Source: Vibrio orientalis CIP 102891 = ATCC 33934
Lineage (GTDB): Bacteria > Pseudomonadota > Gammaproteobacteria > Enterobacterales > Vibrionaceae
Assembly: GCF_000176235.1 (NCBI RefSeq)
Contig: NZ_ACZV01000001.1
Location: 62,001-126,000, forward strand
Direction of reading: 5' to 3'
Length of the DNA stretch: 64,000 bases
Shown in pieces: positions 55,299-64,000 of this stretch. The stretch's first letter is position 1. Each line of letters starts with the position of its first letter. The translations under genes and the position numbers were made by a program. Under the pieces are notes generated by a model that saw only the letters and a program-made list of their open reading frames with translations, was not told the DNA's origin and made no database searches.

Positions 55299-55936
55299 TA
55301 CTGGGCTTTCCTCAGTAAAATTACATCATTACCAATAAATTCAAGCTCGAGCTGATCCCGCTCTGCCAAGTATTGAAACGTTTTACGACTGAAAAAGACC
55401 ACATGGGTCAGATCGTTTTTATAGTGCCATGAGGCAAACGCTTCAACATCAATGACCATCTTAGTCATAAGACCAATCCAGCCACCCGGCTTAACTAAAT
55501 TCAACCATTGCTGCCACACTTCATTGGGCTCATAAAGATGCTCAATGACTTCTGTGGCAGTGATAAAGTCATATGACGTGTCTAACACCGAGATATCAGG
55601 GTGATAGTAAAGGTCATACAAACTCATGGTGTGTCCTTGCTCTTCCAACATTAATGACAACGTTGGTCCTGGGCCACAACCAAAATCTAACCCGTGAGAG
55701 TTCGGTGCTATACGCGTTAATATCGGGTCAGAAACCCGCGATAAAAAGCGTCGATATCCTTCGTCATTTGGATCATTCTCATGCAGATCGTAGTGGGCTT
55801 TTTCCGCTTTTGCATCCAAACGCTGGTCTGGATTGACAAACACAAGCTCACATTGCTGGCACTGAAGATACTCTCTATGCTTATCTTCATAATAGTGCTT
55901 GATGTCTAAGCTCTGACAAAGGGGGCAATTATGCAT
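55298..55936 (-). CDS. Class I SAM-dependent methyltransferase with N-terminal zinc ribbon
   Basis: 212 residues. The N-terminal CPLC ... CQQC pattern suggests a small zinc ribbon; then a Rossmann-fold methyltransferase with motif I GLDFGCGPGPTL near 83-94, the ATEVIEHLYEP segment and KPGGWIGLMTK. Substrate unknown. It is upstream of yihI, joined by TAATG, so it is probably coexpressed with the ribosome-assembly regulator, but this does not show a shared function. Confidence 0.85.
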   Translation of the reverse strand: MHNCPLCQSLDIKHYYEDKHREYLQCQQCELVFVNPDQRLDAKAEKAHYDLHENDPNDEGYRRFLSRVSDPILTRIAPNSHGLDFGCGPGPTLSLMLEEQGHTMSLYDLYYHPDISVLDTSYDFITATEVIEHLYEPNEVWQQWLNLVKPGGWIGLMTKMVIDVEAFASWHYKNDLTHVVFFSRKTFQYLAERDQLELEFIGNDVILLRKAQ

Positions 55937-56044
55937 ATCGACTGCGTAAACTCATCCTCAAACAGGGATGCGAAACATACCAGAAACTGGCGTTAGAGTG
56001 GAGCACTATTGCGCAAATAATCAGCGATTTTTGAAAATTAGGAA

Positions 56045-56388
56045 TAAAAAAAGCGATAGAGTGTCTCTATCGCTTTCTAAATGCCTTACGGCAAAACTGT
56101 GTTGCACTGATTTCAGTACACCAATAATCCATTTGTTTTTAGCGCTTTCCCTGCCAAAAGTGTTGTTTGCCACCATCCTGGTGAATTTTGGCTTTCCTTT
56201 TACTTCCTGATTTCTGGGCTAGTCCTTAGCCTGATCCTTTCCGTTGTCTTAAACCATTAGACAAATCGACCATCCGTATCAAGTAGGTGTCCTACCTACC
56301 CTGATTCCATCCTTAAACAACCAAGCATCCTTTGCTTGCGTCCTTGGAGACCTCCTGGTCTGAAATCCTTCATCAGCGCCCTGCCGAT
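56045..56388 (-). ncRNA. CsrB-family CsrA-sequestering regulatory RNA (second copy)
   Basis: On the minus strand about 344 nt with roughly 16 GGA motifs (TCC on the plus strand), several in short stem-loops such as CACCAGGATGGTG and CAAGCAAAGGATGCTTG. It ends in a 12-bp terminator AAAGCGATAGAG/CTCTATCGCTTT followed by seven or so Ts near 56046. No reading frame. Its 5' end CGGCAGGGCGCTG resembles the start of E. coli CsrB. Same role as the RNA at 17567-17987. Confidence 0.85.
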
Positions 56389-56394
56389 AACGAT

Positions 56395-56422
56395 ACTTTA
56401 CCTTGATGGCGGGTTTGGACAA
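56395..56422 (-). promoter_or_regulatory. Probable promoter of the second CsrB-family RNA
   Basis: Minus strand -35 TTGTCC (56417-56422), 16-bp spacer, -10 TAAAGT (56395-56400), giving a start near 56388. Confidence 0.5.
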
Positions 56423-56597
56423 TCCTCAAAACCAAATATTTACCGTTAATTTCTCGCCTCTAAATCATAGCTTTAAATTTCAACACCTTGCGGAGTCCTC
56501 ACAGAAGATGGATGAGTAATGTATGGACGATCTCTTACAAACAGAGTGGCGAGAAAGAACATTGGCCCCGATTGGCGAGAGTGATCGCGATCATACG

Positions 56598-56628
56598 AAA
56601 AAGCCCAGACCGAAGTCTGGGCTTTTTC
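56598..56628 (-). terminator. Intrinsic terminator after cytochrome c4
   Basis: AAAAAGCCCAGAC, CGAA, GTCTGGGCTTTTT, about 34 nt past the stop; symmetrical, so it could also act rightwards. Confidence 0.9.
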
Positions 56629-56661
56629 AATACAACTTATGCTCGAACAAATTCAAAGGGC

Positions 56662-57279
56662 TTAGTGTAGGCCACCAACATATTTTGAAAGAGTATCGAT
56701 ATCTTCATCCGTTAGCTTCTTAGCGATATCACGCATCATTTCGTTCATATCGTTGGCACGAGAACCGTCACGGAATTTTTCTAGCTGAGCTTTAATGTAA
56801 TCAGCATGTTGACCTGAAACTTTCGGGAAGCCAGATAGCTCAGTACCATCACCACGAGGACCGTGACATGCGATACAAGCTGTTAAACCACGTTCAGCGT
56901 CACCAGCGGTATAAAGAACCTTACCAGCTTCAACAACATTTTCAGGTGTTGTGTTGTCCGAGATAGGTAGAGATGCGTAGTAAACCGCAAGATCTTTCAT
57001 ATCTTGCTCAGACAGTGGCATAGCCATACCGCCCATCACTGGGTCTACACGACCTTGTTTACCACCACTAGTCATACCCAACTTGAATTCTTTCAGCTGC
57101 TTTTCAATATATTTAGCATGCTGACCAGCAATTTTCGGGTACATTGCGAGTTGACTGTTGCCGTCAGCACCGTGGCAGGCAACACAGGTTTGAGATTTTG
57201 CTTTACCAGCTTCTATGCTGCCTTGGGCCCATACGGAGCAGCTGGCTAAAAGACTCAATATTAGCGCTAATTTCTTCAT
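56662..57279 (-). CDS. Cytochrome c4 (dihaem)
   Basis: 205 residues from MKKLALILSLLASCSVWAQ (signal peptide to about 19). Two haem-binding sites: CVACH at 32-36 and CIACH at 135-139, one per half, each followed by GADG/GPRG and later a Met ligand (GGMAMPLS; NEMMRD). Two homologous class I domains are typical of c4. It passes electrons to terminal oxidases such as cbb3. Sixteen upstream in-frame codons are excluded. Divergent from engB. Confidence 0.93.
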   Translation of the reverse strand: MKKLALILSLLASCSVWAQGSIEAGKAKSQTCVACHGADGNSQLAMYPKIAGQHAKYIEKQLKEFKLGMTSGGKQGRVDPVMGGMAMPLSEQDMKDLAVYYASLPISDNTTPENVVEAGKVLYTAGDAERGLTACIACHGPRGDGTELSGFPKVSGQHADYIKAQLEKFRDGSRANDMNEMMRDIAKKLTDEDIDTLSKYVGGLH

Positions 57280-57415
57280 GACATTCCATTTATAATTATC
57301 AAGCTTCCAGTACCACTCATGGTACAATAGGCGACCTTATGCCGAGCACGGTTATTTTACACAATTTCACAAAAAAGTAATCAATCGACTACACAAAGTC
57401 GAGATGGAGTTAACA

Positions 57416-58081
57416 GTGAGCGTAAAAATTCATTATCAAAACACTCATTTCATCACAAGTGCGCCGGATATCCGCGCCTTGCCAGCAGATGAAGGTATCG
57501 AAGTTGCGTTTGCAGGACGCTCCAATGCGGGCAAATCAAGCTCTCTAAATCGCTTGACCAACCAGCGTAGCCTAGCAAAAACCAGTAAAACACCTGGTCG
57601 TACACAACTTATTAACTTATTTAAAGTGACTGACGGCTGTCACATTGTCGACCTACCTGGGTACGGCTTTGCACAAGTCCCGTTAGAAATGAAAAAGAAA
57701 TGGCAAAAGTCACTAGGTGAATACCTGCAAAAACGTACATGTCTGAAAGGTCTTGTGGTACTGATGGATATCCGTCACCCGATGAAAGACCTCGACCAGC
57801 AGTTGATTTTCTGGGCAGTGGACAGCGGTATTCCAGTCCAAGTATTGCTTACGAAGGCCGACAAACTGAAAAGCGGCGCACGTAAGGCGCAAGTCTTGAA
57901 GATTAAGAAAGATGCGGTTGGCTTTGGTGGCGATGTCAGCGTTGCTGCTTTCTCTTCTCTAAAAGGCTTAGGTGTTGATGTACTGCGCAACAAGCTAGAT
58001 GAATGGTTTGCACCAGCATTGGCAGAGTCAGTGGTTAAAGAGATCATTGCAGAAGAAAATATCGACGACGAACAGCAATAA
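57416..58081 (+). CDS. engB: Ribosome-biogenesis GTP-binding protein EngB (YsxC/YihA)
   Basis: 221 residues from a GTG start with GGAG 6 nt upstream; an ATG four codons earlier is less likely. G1 GRSNAGKSS (34-42), G2 around TPGRTQ, G3 DLPGYG, G4 TKAD, and SSLKG as G5. Essential GTPase in 50S subunit assembly. The E. coli homologue also sits beside polA and Spot 42. Confidence 0.95.
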   Translation: MSVKIHYQNTHFITSAPDIRALPADEGIEVAFAGRSNAGKSSSLNRLTNQRSLAKTSKTPGRTQLINLFKVTDGCHIVDLPGYGFAQVPLEMKKKWQKSLGEYLQKRTCLKGLVVLMDIRHPMKDLDQQLIFWAVDSGIPVQVLLTKADKLKSGARKAQVLKIKKDAVGFGGDVSVAAFSSLKGLGVDVLRNKLDEWFAPALAESVVKEIIAEENIDDEQQ

Positions 58082-58111
58082 TAGCGATTCGATAAATCAC
58101 TTCTATATAGA

Positions 58112-58143
58112 GAGGCCCTGCAGCAATGCGGGGCTTTTTTTAT
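58112..58143 (+). terminator. Intrinsic terminator after engB
   Basis: AGGCCCTGC, AGCAAT, GCGGGGCTTTTTTT with one mismatch, about 30 nt past the stop. Confidence 0.85.
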
Positions 58144-58552
58144 ACTTGGCTTTTAATTAAGAAGGCGCAGAAACAAAACGCCCCACCATCCTGGCGGGAC
58201 AACGGGAGAGAAATAGTTGTTATAAATTATTATGCGCCCTAGCTTACGAATATCTCAGTTGAGGTCAAATCGGCCTACCTCTCACTAGCGTCTAGATAAA
58301 TAAAGTCATTTGTTGATATAAAACAAAACCTTAAAACAAAAAACAGCCAGCAACATCAAAGATAAATGGATTGATTTTCTATCCAAAATAACCAAACTGT
58401 GAATGGAGTAAAGTTACAAAACTCTGTGTGATGACAGAGTGGTGAATCAATGGCTTGCCATGACTAAATTATTGATAAAGAGATGGAAAAATCGAGAGAA
58501 ATGCTGAAGATTAAAGCTAAGGAATTGAGTTTATTGAATTTTTCTTTGGCAC
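58144..58552. other. Gene-free region between engB and Spot 42
   Basis: About 400 A/T-rich bases with no reading frame of note. A small hairpin ACTCTGT-GTGATG-ACAGAGT lies near 58420. Nothing else could be identified. Confidence 0.5.
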
Positions 58553-58660
58553 AATAAAAAACGCCCCAGTCAAAAACTGACTGGGGCGGCTGAATCAGCC
58601 TAATCCAATAACGTGAAACAAAAGGTCTGAAAGATAGAACATCTTACCTCTGTACCCTAC
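58553..58660 (-). ncRNA. spf: Spot 42 RNA
   Basis: On the minus strand the RNA starts GTAGGGTACAGAGGTAAG at 58660, nearly identical to E. coli Spot 42 over its first 40 nt, and ends with the GC-rich terminator GCCCCAGTCA ... TGACTGGGGC and TTTTTT. Hfq-binding RNA that represses genes for secondary carbon use and is itself repressed by CRP-cAMP. It lies just downstream of polA, as in E. coli. Confidence 0.97.
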
Positions 58661-58775
58661 GCAGATTAATGTACAACAATTGGTCAGAAATGAAAACTAC
58701 TTTTGTAAGTTTTTTTCATTAAATTTTTGTTAAACAACATTTTAACAAAATCATCAGACACTTATTTCTTGATAA
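58661..58775. other. Spot 42 promoter region
   Basis: Minus strand: a -10-like TACATT lies 7 nt before the Spot 42 start. No clear -35 or CRP palindrome could be read with confidence. The region is bounded by the polA terminator. Confidence 0.35.
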
Positions 58776-58803
58776 AAAAAAGCCAGTGTTTGTGCACTGG
58801 CTC
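58776..58803 (-). terminator. Intrinsic terminator after polA
   Basis: Minus strand GAGCCAGTG, CACAAA, CACTGGCTTTTTTTT, about 33 nt past the stop. Confidence 0.93.
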
Positions 58804-58835
58804 ATACTATTTAGCCAAATCTGGCTATTTTTTGT

Positions 58836-61631
58836 CTAGTGCGCCTGATCCCAGTTATCACCATGACCAGCTTCAGCAACAAGAGGGACATCTAGCTCTG
58901 CAGCCGATTCCATCAATTCTTGTACTTTACTTTCAATTTCGGTCAAAGCTGACTCTTGAACTTCAAATACCAATTCATCGTGTACTTGCATCAACAGCTT
59001 AACGCGACCATCACCTTCGGTTTGGATCCATTCATCAACCAATAGCATCGCTTTCTTAATGATATCTGCCGCGGTGCCCTGCATTGGCGCGTTGATCGCC
59101 GCACGCTCAGCGGCTTTACGACGCATACCATTACGTGATTGGATTTCAGGTAGGTGTAGGCGACGACCATAGATGGTTTCAACATAGCCTTGTTCAGAGG
59201 CCGTGCTACGCGTGTCTTCCATGTATTGCATCACACCAGGGTAACGCTCAAAGTATTTGTTCATGTAATCTTGAGCTTCACCACGAGGAATGCCTAATTG
59301 TTTCGCTAGACCAAACGCACTCATACCGTAGATTAAGCCAAAGTTTACCGCTTTAGCGCGGCGACGCTGCTCTGAACTCACTTGGTCAATCGTGGTGCCC
59401 ATGATTTCAGCCGCCGTTGCAGCGTGGATATCTTTACCTTGCTGGAAAGCCTCTAGGAGCGCTTTGTCTCCTGATAGGTGCGCCATAATACGTAATTCAA
59501 TCTGAGAGTAATCGACCGCCATGATTTTATAACCATGTGGGGCAATAAACGCTTGGCGAATACGACGGCCTTCTTCATTACGGATTGGGATATTCTGTAA
59601 GTTTGGATCAGTCGAAGATAGGCGACCTGTCGCCGTAACTGCTTGGTGATAAGACGTATGTACACGACCCGTTTCAGGGTTAATCATCTTCGGTAACTTA
59701 TCGGTGTAGGTCGATTTGAGTTTCGCCAAACCACGATATTCCAAAATCAGTTTTGGTAATGGATAATCTAACGCAAGTTCTTGCAACACTTCTTCATTGG
59801 TAGAAGGTGTACCTGATGGCGTCTTCTTAATAACCGGTAAGCCCATCTTTTCAAACAGTAGTGCTTGCAGCTGCTTCGGTGAATTCATATTGAACTCTTG
59901 CTCGGCAATTTCGTACGCCTGCTGTTCAAGCTCATCCAATCGCTGAGCAATCTCTTGCGACTGAGCGCCTAGCTTCATGTCATCAATCAAAACACCAGTA
60001 CGTTCAATGCGAGAAAGAACAGGAACCAATGGTACTTCTATCTCTTGATAGATAGCTTTAAGCTTCTCGTCTTGATCGATATTTTCCATCAAACGATTGT
60101 GTAGGCGAAGCGTCACATCCGCATCTTCTGCAGCATATGGTGATGCTTCATCCAGCTCAATTTGATTGAAGGTCAGTTGCTTCTTACCTTTACCGGCAAT
60201 CTGCTCAAATGAGATGCAGCTATGTTGCAAGAAGCGCAGTGCCAAGCTATCCATATCATGCTTACCACCTACGCTGTTATATACATACGAAGCCAACATG
60301 GTATCGTGCTTGATACCCTTCATTTCAATGCCGTAGCGCGCTAATACACTGGCATCATATTTGAGGTTTTGACCCACCTTCGCTTGAGCATCATCTTCTA
60401 GAATTGGTTTTAGCTGCTCTAGCACCCAATCGCGCTCAAGCTGAGCAGGCGCATCTAGGTAGTCATGAGCAACAGGAACGTACGCTGCGACCCCCTCTTC
60501 AGTTGCAAACGAAAGACCCACAAGGTTTGCGACCATGTAATCTAAGCTGTCAGTTTCAGTATCAAAAGCGAATACCTCTGCCGCTTTGAGCTTCTCTAGC
60601 CACGCGTTAAAACTCGCTTCATCTAGAATGGTGTCGTAGTGACTGCGATCAATGGTCACTGCTGAAGTGTCCATCTCTGCGCCACTTGATGCTTTCGACG
60701 CACCCGCAGCCCCGCCAGATTTTTCATCTGCCTCAACAACGCCATTGCCACCATCTAAAAGTTCATTAAGCCATGACTTAAACACCAATTGACCGTATAG
60801 CTTGATCAGTTCATCCTTGTTTGGCTCTGCTTTCAGCAGAGATTCAGGCGTTTCTTCTAGCGCAACATCCAACTTAATGGTCGCGAGTTCATAAGACAGT
60901 TTGGCATTGTCTTGGTTGTCGATAAGCTTCTTGGCCATGGTTTTAGAACCGCGGAAACCAAGTGGCGCGATATCATCGAGGTTTTCATACAGCTTATCTA
61001 AACCACCAATGCCTTGTAGCAGTGCGGTTGCTGTCTTATCGCCCACACCAGGAACACCTGGGATGTTATCGACTTTATCACCCATCAGCGCTAGGTAATC
61101 GATGATCAGTTCCGGTGGAATACCAAACTTCTCAATCACACCCTCACGATCCATCACCACGTTGGTCATGGTGTTGATCAGAGTTACGTTATCATCCACC
61201 AGCTGAGCCATATCTTTATCACCAGTACTGATCAGCACTGGCATACCCGCTTGGGAGGCTTGATACGCTAAGGTACCGATCACGTCATCGGCTTCTACGC
61301 CAGGAATACAGATCAGCGGTAAACCCATTGCACGAATCACATTGTGTAGTGGCTCGATCTGACAACGAAGATCATCAGGCATAGGTGGTCGGTTTGCCTT
61401 GTACTCTGGATACATGTCATCGCGGAAGGTTTTTCCTTTCGCATCAAAGACCACTGCAATACGATCCGACGCAAATTGACGCATCATGCTACGTAGCATG
61501 TTAACCACACCGTAGACCGCATTAGTTGGAATATCGCCATTACTCATCGTGCCAGGGTAGGCATGAAATGCGCGATATAGGTAAGAAGAACCATCGATAA
61601 GAATCAACGGATTATCAGGAATATTGGCCAT
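58836..61631 (-). CDS. polA: DNA polymerase I
   Basis: 931-residue enzyme for Okazaki-fragment maturation and repair synthesis. N-terminal 5' nuclease ([45 protein letters not shown]), central 3'-5' exonuclease with its acidic residues intact ([13 protein letters not shown]), C-terminal polymerase with motifs A ([16 protein letters not shown]), B ([16 protein letters not shown]) and C ([10 protein letters not shown]). Length is close to E. coli PolA (928). Its upstream region carries two DnaA boxes and many GATC sites. Confidence 0.98.
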   Translation of the reverse strand: MANIPDNPLILIDGSSYLYRAFHAYPGTMSNGDIPTNAVYGVVNMLRSMMRQFASDRIAVVFDAKGKTFRDDMYPEYKANRPPMPDDLRCQIEPLHNVIRAMGLPLICIPGVEADDVIGTLAYQASQAGMPVLISTGDKDMAQLVDDNVTLINTMTNVVMDREGVIEKFGIPPELIIDYLALMGDKVDNIPGVPGVGDKTATALLQGIGGLDKLYENLDDIAPLGFRGSKTMAKKLIDNQDNAKLSYELATIKLDVALEETPESLLKAEPNKDELIKLYGQLVFKSWLNELLDGGNGVVEADEKSGGAAGASKASSGAEMDTSAVTIDRSHYDTILDEASFNAWLEKLKAAEVFAFDTETDSLDYMVANLVGLSFATEEGVAAYVPVAHDYLDAPAQLERDWVLEQLKPILEDDAQAKVGQNLKYDASVLARYGIEMKGIKHDTMLASYVYNSVGGKHDMDSLALRFLQHSCISFEQIAGKGKKQLTFNQIELDEASPYAAEDADVTLRLHNRLMENIDQDEKLKAIYQEIEVPLVPVLSRIERTGVLIDDMKLGAQSQEIAQRLDELEQQAYEIAEQEFNMNSPKQLQALLFEKMGLPVIKKTPSGTPSTNEEVLQELALDYPLPKLILEYRGLAKLKSTYTDKLPKMINPETGRVHTSYHQAVTATGRLSSTDPNLQNIPIRNEEGRRIRQAFIAPHGYKIMAVDYSQIELRIMAHLSGDKALLEAFQQGKDIHAATAAEIMGTTIDQVSSEQRRRAKAVNFGLIYGMSAFGLAKQLGIPRGEAQDYMNKYFERYPGVMQYMEDTRSTASEQGYVETIYGRRLHLPEIQSRNGMRRKAAERAAINAPMQGTAADIIKKAMLLVDEWIQTEGDGRVKLLMQVHDELVFEVQESALTEIESKVQELMESAAELDVPLVAEAGHGDNWDQAH

Positions 61632-61954
61632 AGTCTTTACGTATCCAAAGAAAATGCAAAAAAGATCTGCTTAGGATGCCATGAGTCCGTCAGTGAATCC
61701 ATTTTAACTCTCTTAACTCGACTCACACATTTGATTATTCTTATACCAACGGCTAGCCCCACCTGTGGATAACTCTGTTTATATTATTTATACACAGGAT
61801 ATAAAAATGGAATAGAAGCACGATAAAAACTTCATAAAGCGCTGTAATAAAAGAACATTAACAGAGATCGATCATATACAGATCGATCTTGAAACGATCT
61901 TGCGTTGTGGAAAAGACTATTGGTGTCCTTTTATTCGATCCTAAATTGCAGGCA
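61632..61954. other. polA upstream region
   Basis: 323 bases with no gene. They hold the polA promoter, two DnaA boxes (listed separately) and a cluster of six GATC sites at 61866-61940. A specific polA promoter could not be singled out. Confidence 0.5.
61764..61796. promoter_or_regulatory. Two facing DnaA boxes upstream of polA
   Basis: TGTGGATAA (61764-61772, reverse of TTATCCACA, a perfect box) and TTATACACA (61788-61796, matching TTATNCACA), separated by 15 A/T-rich bases. Six GATC sites follow within 61866-61940. DnaA binding here could tie polA expression or local replication control to the cell cycle. Confidence 0.55.
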
Positions 61955-62177
61955 TAAAAAAAGCGACATCTTTCGATGTCGCCTAGCAAAAAGGGGTCAA
62001 AGCAATTCAGGTGAATGAGGTGCTTTGCCATAAAGCTATAAATTACACTGGAAGCAATGTGAGCAATGTCGTGTCAAAAAGAATTCGTGCAAGTTCGATT
62101 AAATTCAGTGTCATCACCGTCTCCATATTGAATCTGGTAACTCAACGTCCTTGTGAACTTCTCTCATTCCCTAAGAC
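61955..62177 (-). ncRNA. ryhB: RyhB iron-responsive regulatory RNA
   Basis: Minus strand: a consensus promoter overlapped by a Fur box, then an RNA of about 223 nt that contains the RyhB core CGACATTGCTCACATTGC followed by TTCCAGT, identical to E. coli over this stretch. It ends in the terminator GGCGACATC-GAAA-GATGTCGC-TTTTTTT (61956-61983). Vibrio RyhB is known to be about 225 nt, far longer than the 90-nt E. coli RNA. With Hfq it represses iron-using proteins when iron is short. A 23-codon reading frame lies inside it. Confidence 0.96.
62043..62114 (-). CDS. Possible 23-residue small protein inside RyhB
   Basis: ATG at 62114 is preceded 6 nt upstream by GGAG, a good ribosome-binding site. 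The frame encodes 23 residues, beginning MTLNLIELARILFDTT and ending LLTLLPV, then TAA. The peptide is hydrophobic and amphipathic. The second half overlaps the conserved base-pairing core, so codon choice is constrained and the frame may be accidental. An in-frame ATG four codons earlier has no ribosome-binding site. Translation is untested. Confidence 0.4.
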   Translation of the reverse strand: MTLNLIELARILFDTTLLTLLPV

Positions 62178-62183
62178 GAGATA

Positions 62184-62213
62184 AATAATAACCATTCTCA
62201 TTTAATGCGTCAA
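62184..62213 (-). promoter_or_regulatory. RyhB promoter with Fur box
   Basis: -35 TTGACG (62208-62213), 17-bp spacer, -10 TATTAT (62185-62190). TGAGAATGGTTATTA (62186-62200, minus strand) matches the Fur 7-1-7 pattern TGATAATnATTATCA at about 11-12 of 14 positions and overlaps the -10, so Fe-Fur would block transcription. Confidence 0.88.
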
Positions 62214-62216
62214 CAG

Positions 62217-62241
62217 TTAAATGAGAAAAAATCTCATTTAA
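62217..62241. repeat. TTAAATGAGA palindrome upstream of ryhB
   Basis: TTAAATGAGA, AAAAA, TCTCATTTAA: a perfect 10-bp stem 14 nt past the acetyltransferase stop. The word TCTCATTTAAT also occurs inside the Fur box region (62197-62207), so it may extend the Fur-binding site or end the acetyltransferase transcript. Confidence 0.5.
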
Positions 62242-62255
62242 TTTTTATGACAATG

Positions 62256-62693
62256 CTATATCGACTTTACGAAGTGAATTCGACTTTCAATAATAGGCTG
62301 CTTTTGTTCAAAACTTTCAATCAGGTAACCATTTCTAATCAGCAGTCTTAACATCGCAGGAAACTGATTTCGCGATTTAACTTTCAGTTGCTTATAACCC
62401 TGCTCTGCTGCCCACTTTTCTTGGATTTCCAATAACGTTTGCGCCACCCCCTTATTACGCGCTAACGGTGAAACACCACCAAACCAGCTATAGAACGTTT
62501 CCTCTGTTAGTTGATAACCAATCTTGAATCCCAGCAGGTTATCTTCCTCTTGCGCTACTTGAATCAAGAAACACGCTTTACCCTCTAAGCGTGCGGCTAA
62601 GCTCTCAACCGTTTCTTTGTGGGCAAACTCTTGGATCTGTTCTACTACTTGGACACACTCTTCTAGTGTCCCCTGACGATAAACTATGCTCAC
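62256..62693 (-). CDS. GNAT family N-acetyltransferase
   Basis: 145 residues with the GNAT fold: a central LLGFKIGYQL strand and the acetyl-CoA loop in GVSPLARNKGVAQTLLEIQEKWAAEQGYKQLKVKSRN (Q/RxxGxG/A-type RNKGVA). Substrate unknown. Follows hemB, separated by its terminator, and lies upstream of ryhB. No sign of transfer. Confidence 0.87.
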   Translation of the reverse strand: MSIVYRQGTLEECVQVVEQIQEFAHKETVESLAARLEGKACFLIQVAQEEDNLLGFKIGYQLTEETFYSWFGGVSPLARNKGVAQTLLEIQEKWAAEQGYKQLKVKSRNQFPAMLRLLIRNGYLIESFEQKQPIIESRIHFVKSI

Positions 62694-62709
62694 GATACAG
62701 CTCCTAAAC

Positions 62710-62742
62710 GAAAAAAGGCTGACATCCGCCAGCCTTTTCTAA
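62710..62742 (-). terminator. Intrinsic terminator after hemB
   Basis: Minus strand AAAAGGCTG, GCGGATGT, CAGCCTTTTTTC, about 20 nt past the hemB stop. Confidence 0.9.
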
Positions 62743-62759
62743 TCATTAACTCGTCACGA

Positions 62760-63851
<1,092 letters not shown>

Positions 63852-63973
63852 TCACTCAATGGAAGTGACGCTAGCAACAAAACGTAAAAATGCAGAAAAT
63901 GACCAAAGGCTCACACTGCCGTATACTGGGGCCAACTAGTTAAGCCCAGAATCATTTTGCCCAGAGAACAACC

Positions 63974-64000
63974 ATGATTGATACCCACGCCCATATCTAT
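63974..64000 (+). CDS. tatD: TatD family DNase, first codons only (cut by window edge)
   Basis: ATG at 63974 opens MIDTHAHIY, the N-terminus of TatD-family metal-dependent deoxyribonucleases, including the HxH metal ligands. Only nine codons are inside the window. It is divergent from hemB. Confidence 0.75.

Larger units (their letters stand above)
55937..56661. other. Gene-free region holding a regulatory RNA
   Basis: 725 bases without a credible protein gene. 56045-56388 is the second CsrB-family RNA; 56389-56480 its promoter region; 56598-56628 the cytochrome c4 terminator. Between 56480 and 56597 I see nothing I can name: an open frame from 56523 runs across the terminator and is judged spurious. 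Confidence 0.6.

Noticed and set aside
56488..56723. Overlapping 60- and 66-codon frames near the cytochrome c4 end
   Set aside because: Both run through the strong terminator at 56598-56628 and into cytochrome c4 antisense.
58160..58200. CGCCCCACCATCCTGGCGGGA as a terminator or operator
   Set aside because: The arms pair poorly (at least two mismatches in seven), and no gene end is at the right distance.

Overview
This window looks like a piece of the larger chromosome of a Vibrio (Vibrionaceae, Gammaproteobacteria). The evidence is the protein content and gene order (ubiD-ferredoxin-fre, trxA/rho/rhlB/gppA, prlC-rlmJ-gor, vexRAB-ubiK-ilvC/ilvY, hemN-yihI, polA-Spot 42-engB), a roughly 220-nt Vibrio-type RyhB, two CsrB-family RNAs and typical Vibrio intergenic palindromes. 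No phage, transposon, integron or CRISPR array was seen, so nearly all of it is core chromosome.

Layout. 1-433 is the 5' end of a 16S rRNA gene read leftwards, with its boxA and two promoters up to about 880. 984-6812 is a leftward run: flavin reductase fre, a 2Fe-2S ferredoxin, ubiD, an exported protein, rho and trxA. rhlB-gppA (6925-9724) run rightwards. Next come the queuosine-precursor transporter yhhQ behind a preQ1-I riboswitch, a small protein and recQ (leftward), then rarD, an AraC regulator, a LysE exporter and gamma-glutamyltransferase (rightward). A CsrB-family RNA lies at about 17567-17987, followed by uvrD behind a LexA box. A four-gene bufferin (MNIO-modified RiPP metallophore) operon fills 20636-23059. 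Next are a small lipoprotein, prlC, rlmJ, gor, the murein-peptide pair mpaA/mppA, a SPOR protein, and dgkA-eptA. A complete peptide ABC importer operon lies at 33932-39344. A tRNA cluster (Arg-His-[pseudo-Pro]-Pro-His-Pro) occupies 40074-40752. Then follow cytochrome c5, rep, the vexRAB efflux operon, ubiK, ilvC/ilvY, hemN, a DUF2489 protein, yihI, a methyltransferase, a second CsrB-family RNA (56045-56388), cytochrome c4, engB, Spot 42, polA, RyhB, a GNAT protein, hemB and the first codons of tatD.

How the parts relate. Several genes concern respiration, haem and ubiquinone (ubiD, ubiK, hemB, hemN, cytochromes c4 and c5), and RyhB with its Fur box adds iron-dependent control. Four regulatory RNAs are recognisable (two CsrB-type, Spot 42, RyhB), plus one riboswitch. 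Both UvrD/Rep superfamily helicases (uvrD, rep) and recQ are present.

Most interesting. (1) The bufferin operon 20636-23059, a recently recognised copper-handling RiPP system, with a hairpin between the peptide gene and its modifying enzyme. (2) A 23-codon reading frame with a good ribosome-binding site inside RyhB, overlapping the conserved base-pairing core, so this RyhB may be a dual-function RNA. (3) Two CsrB-family sponge RNAs in one 40-kb stretch. (4) A UbiD with a duplicated C-terminal module. (5) Two facing DnaA boxes and a GATC cluster between polA and ryhB. All identifications come from reading the sequence and from memory of the families; no database search was run.
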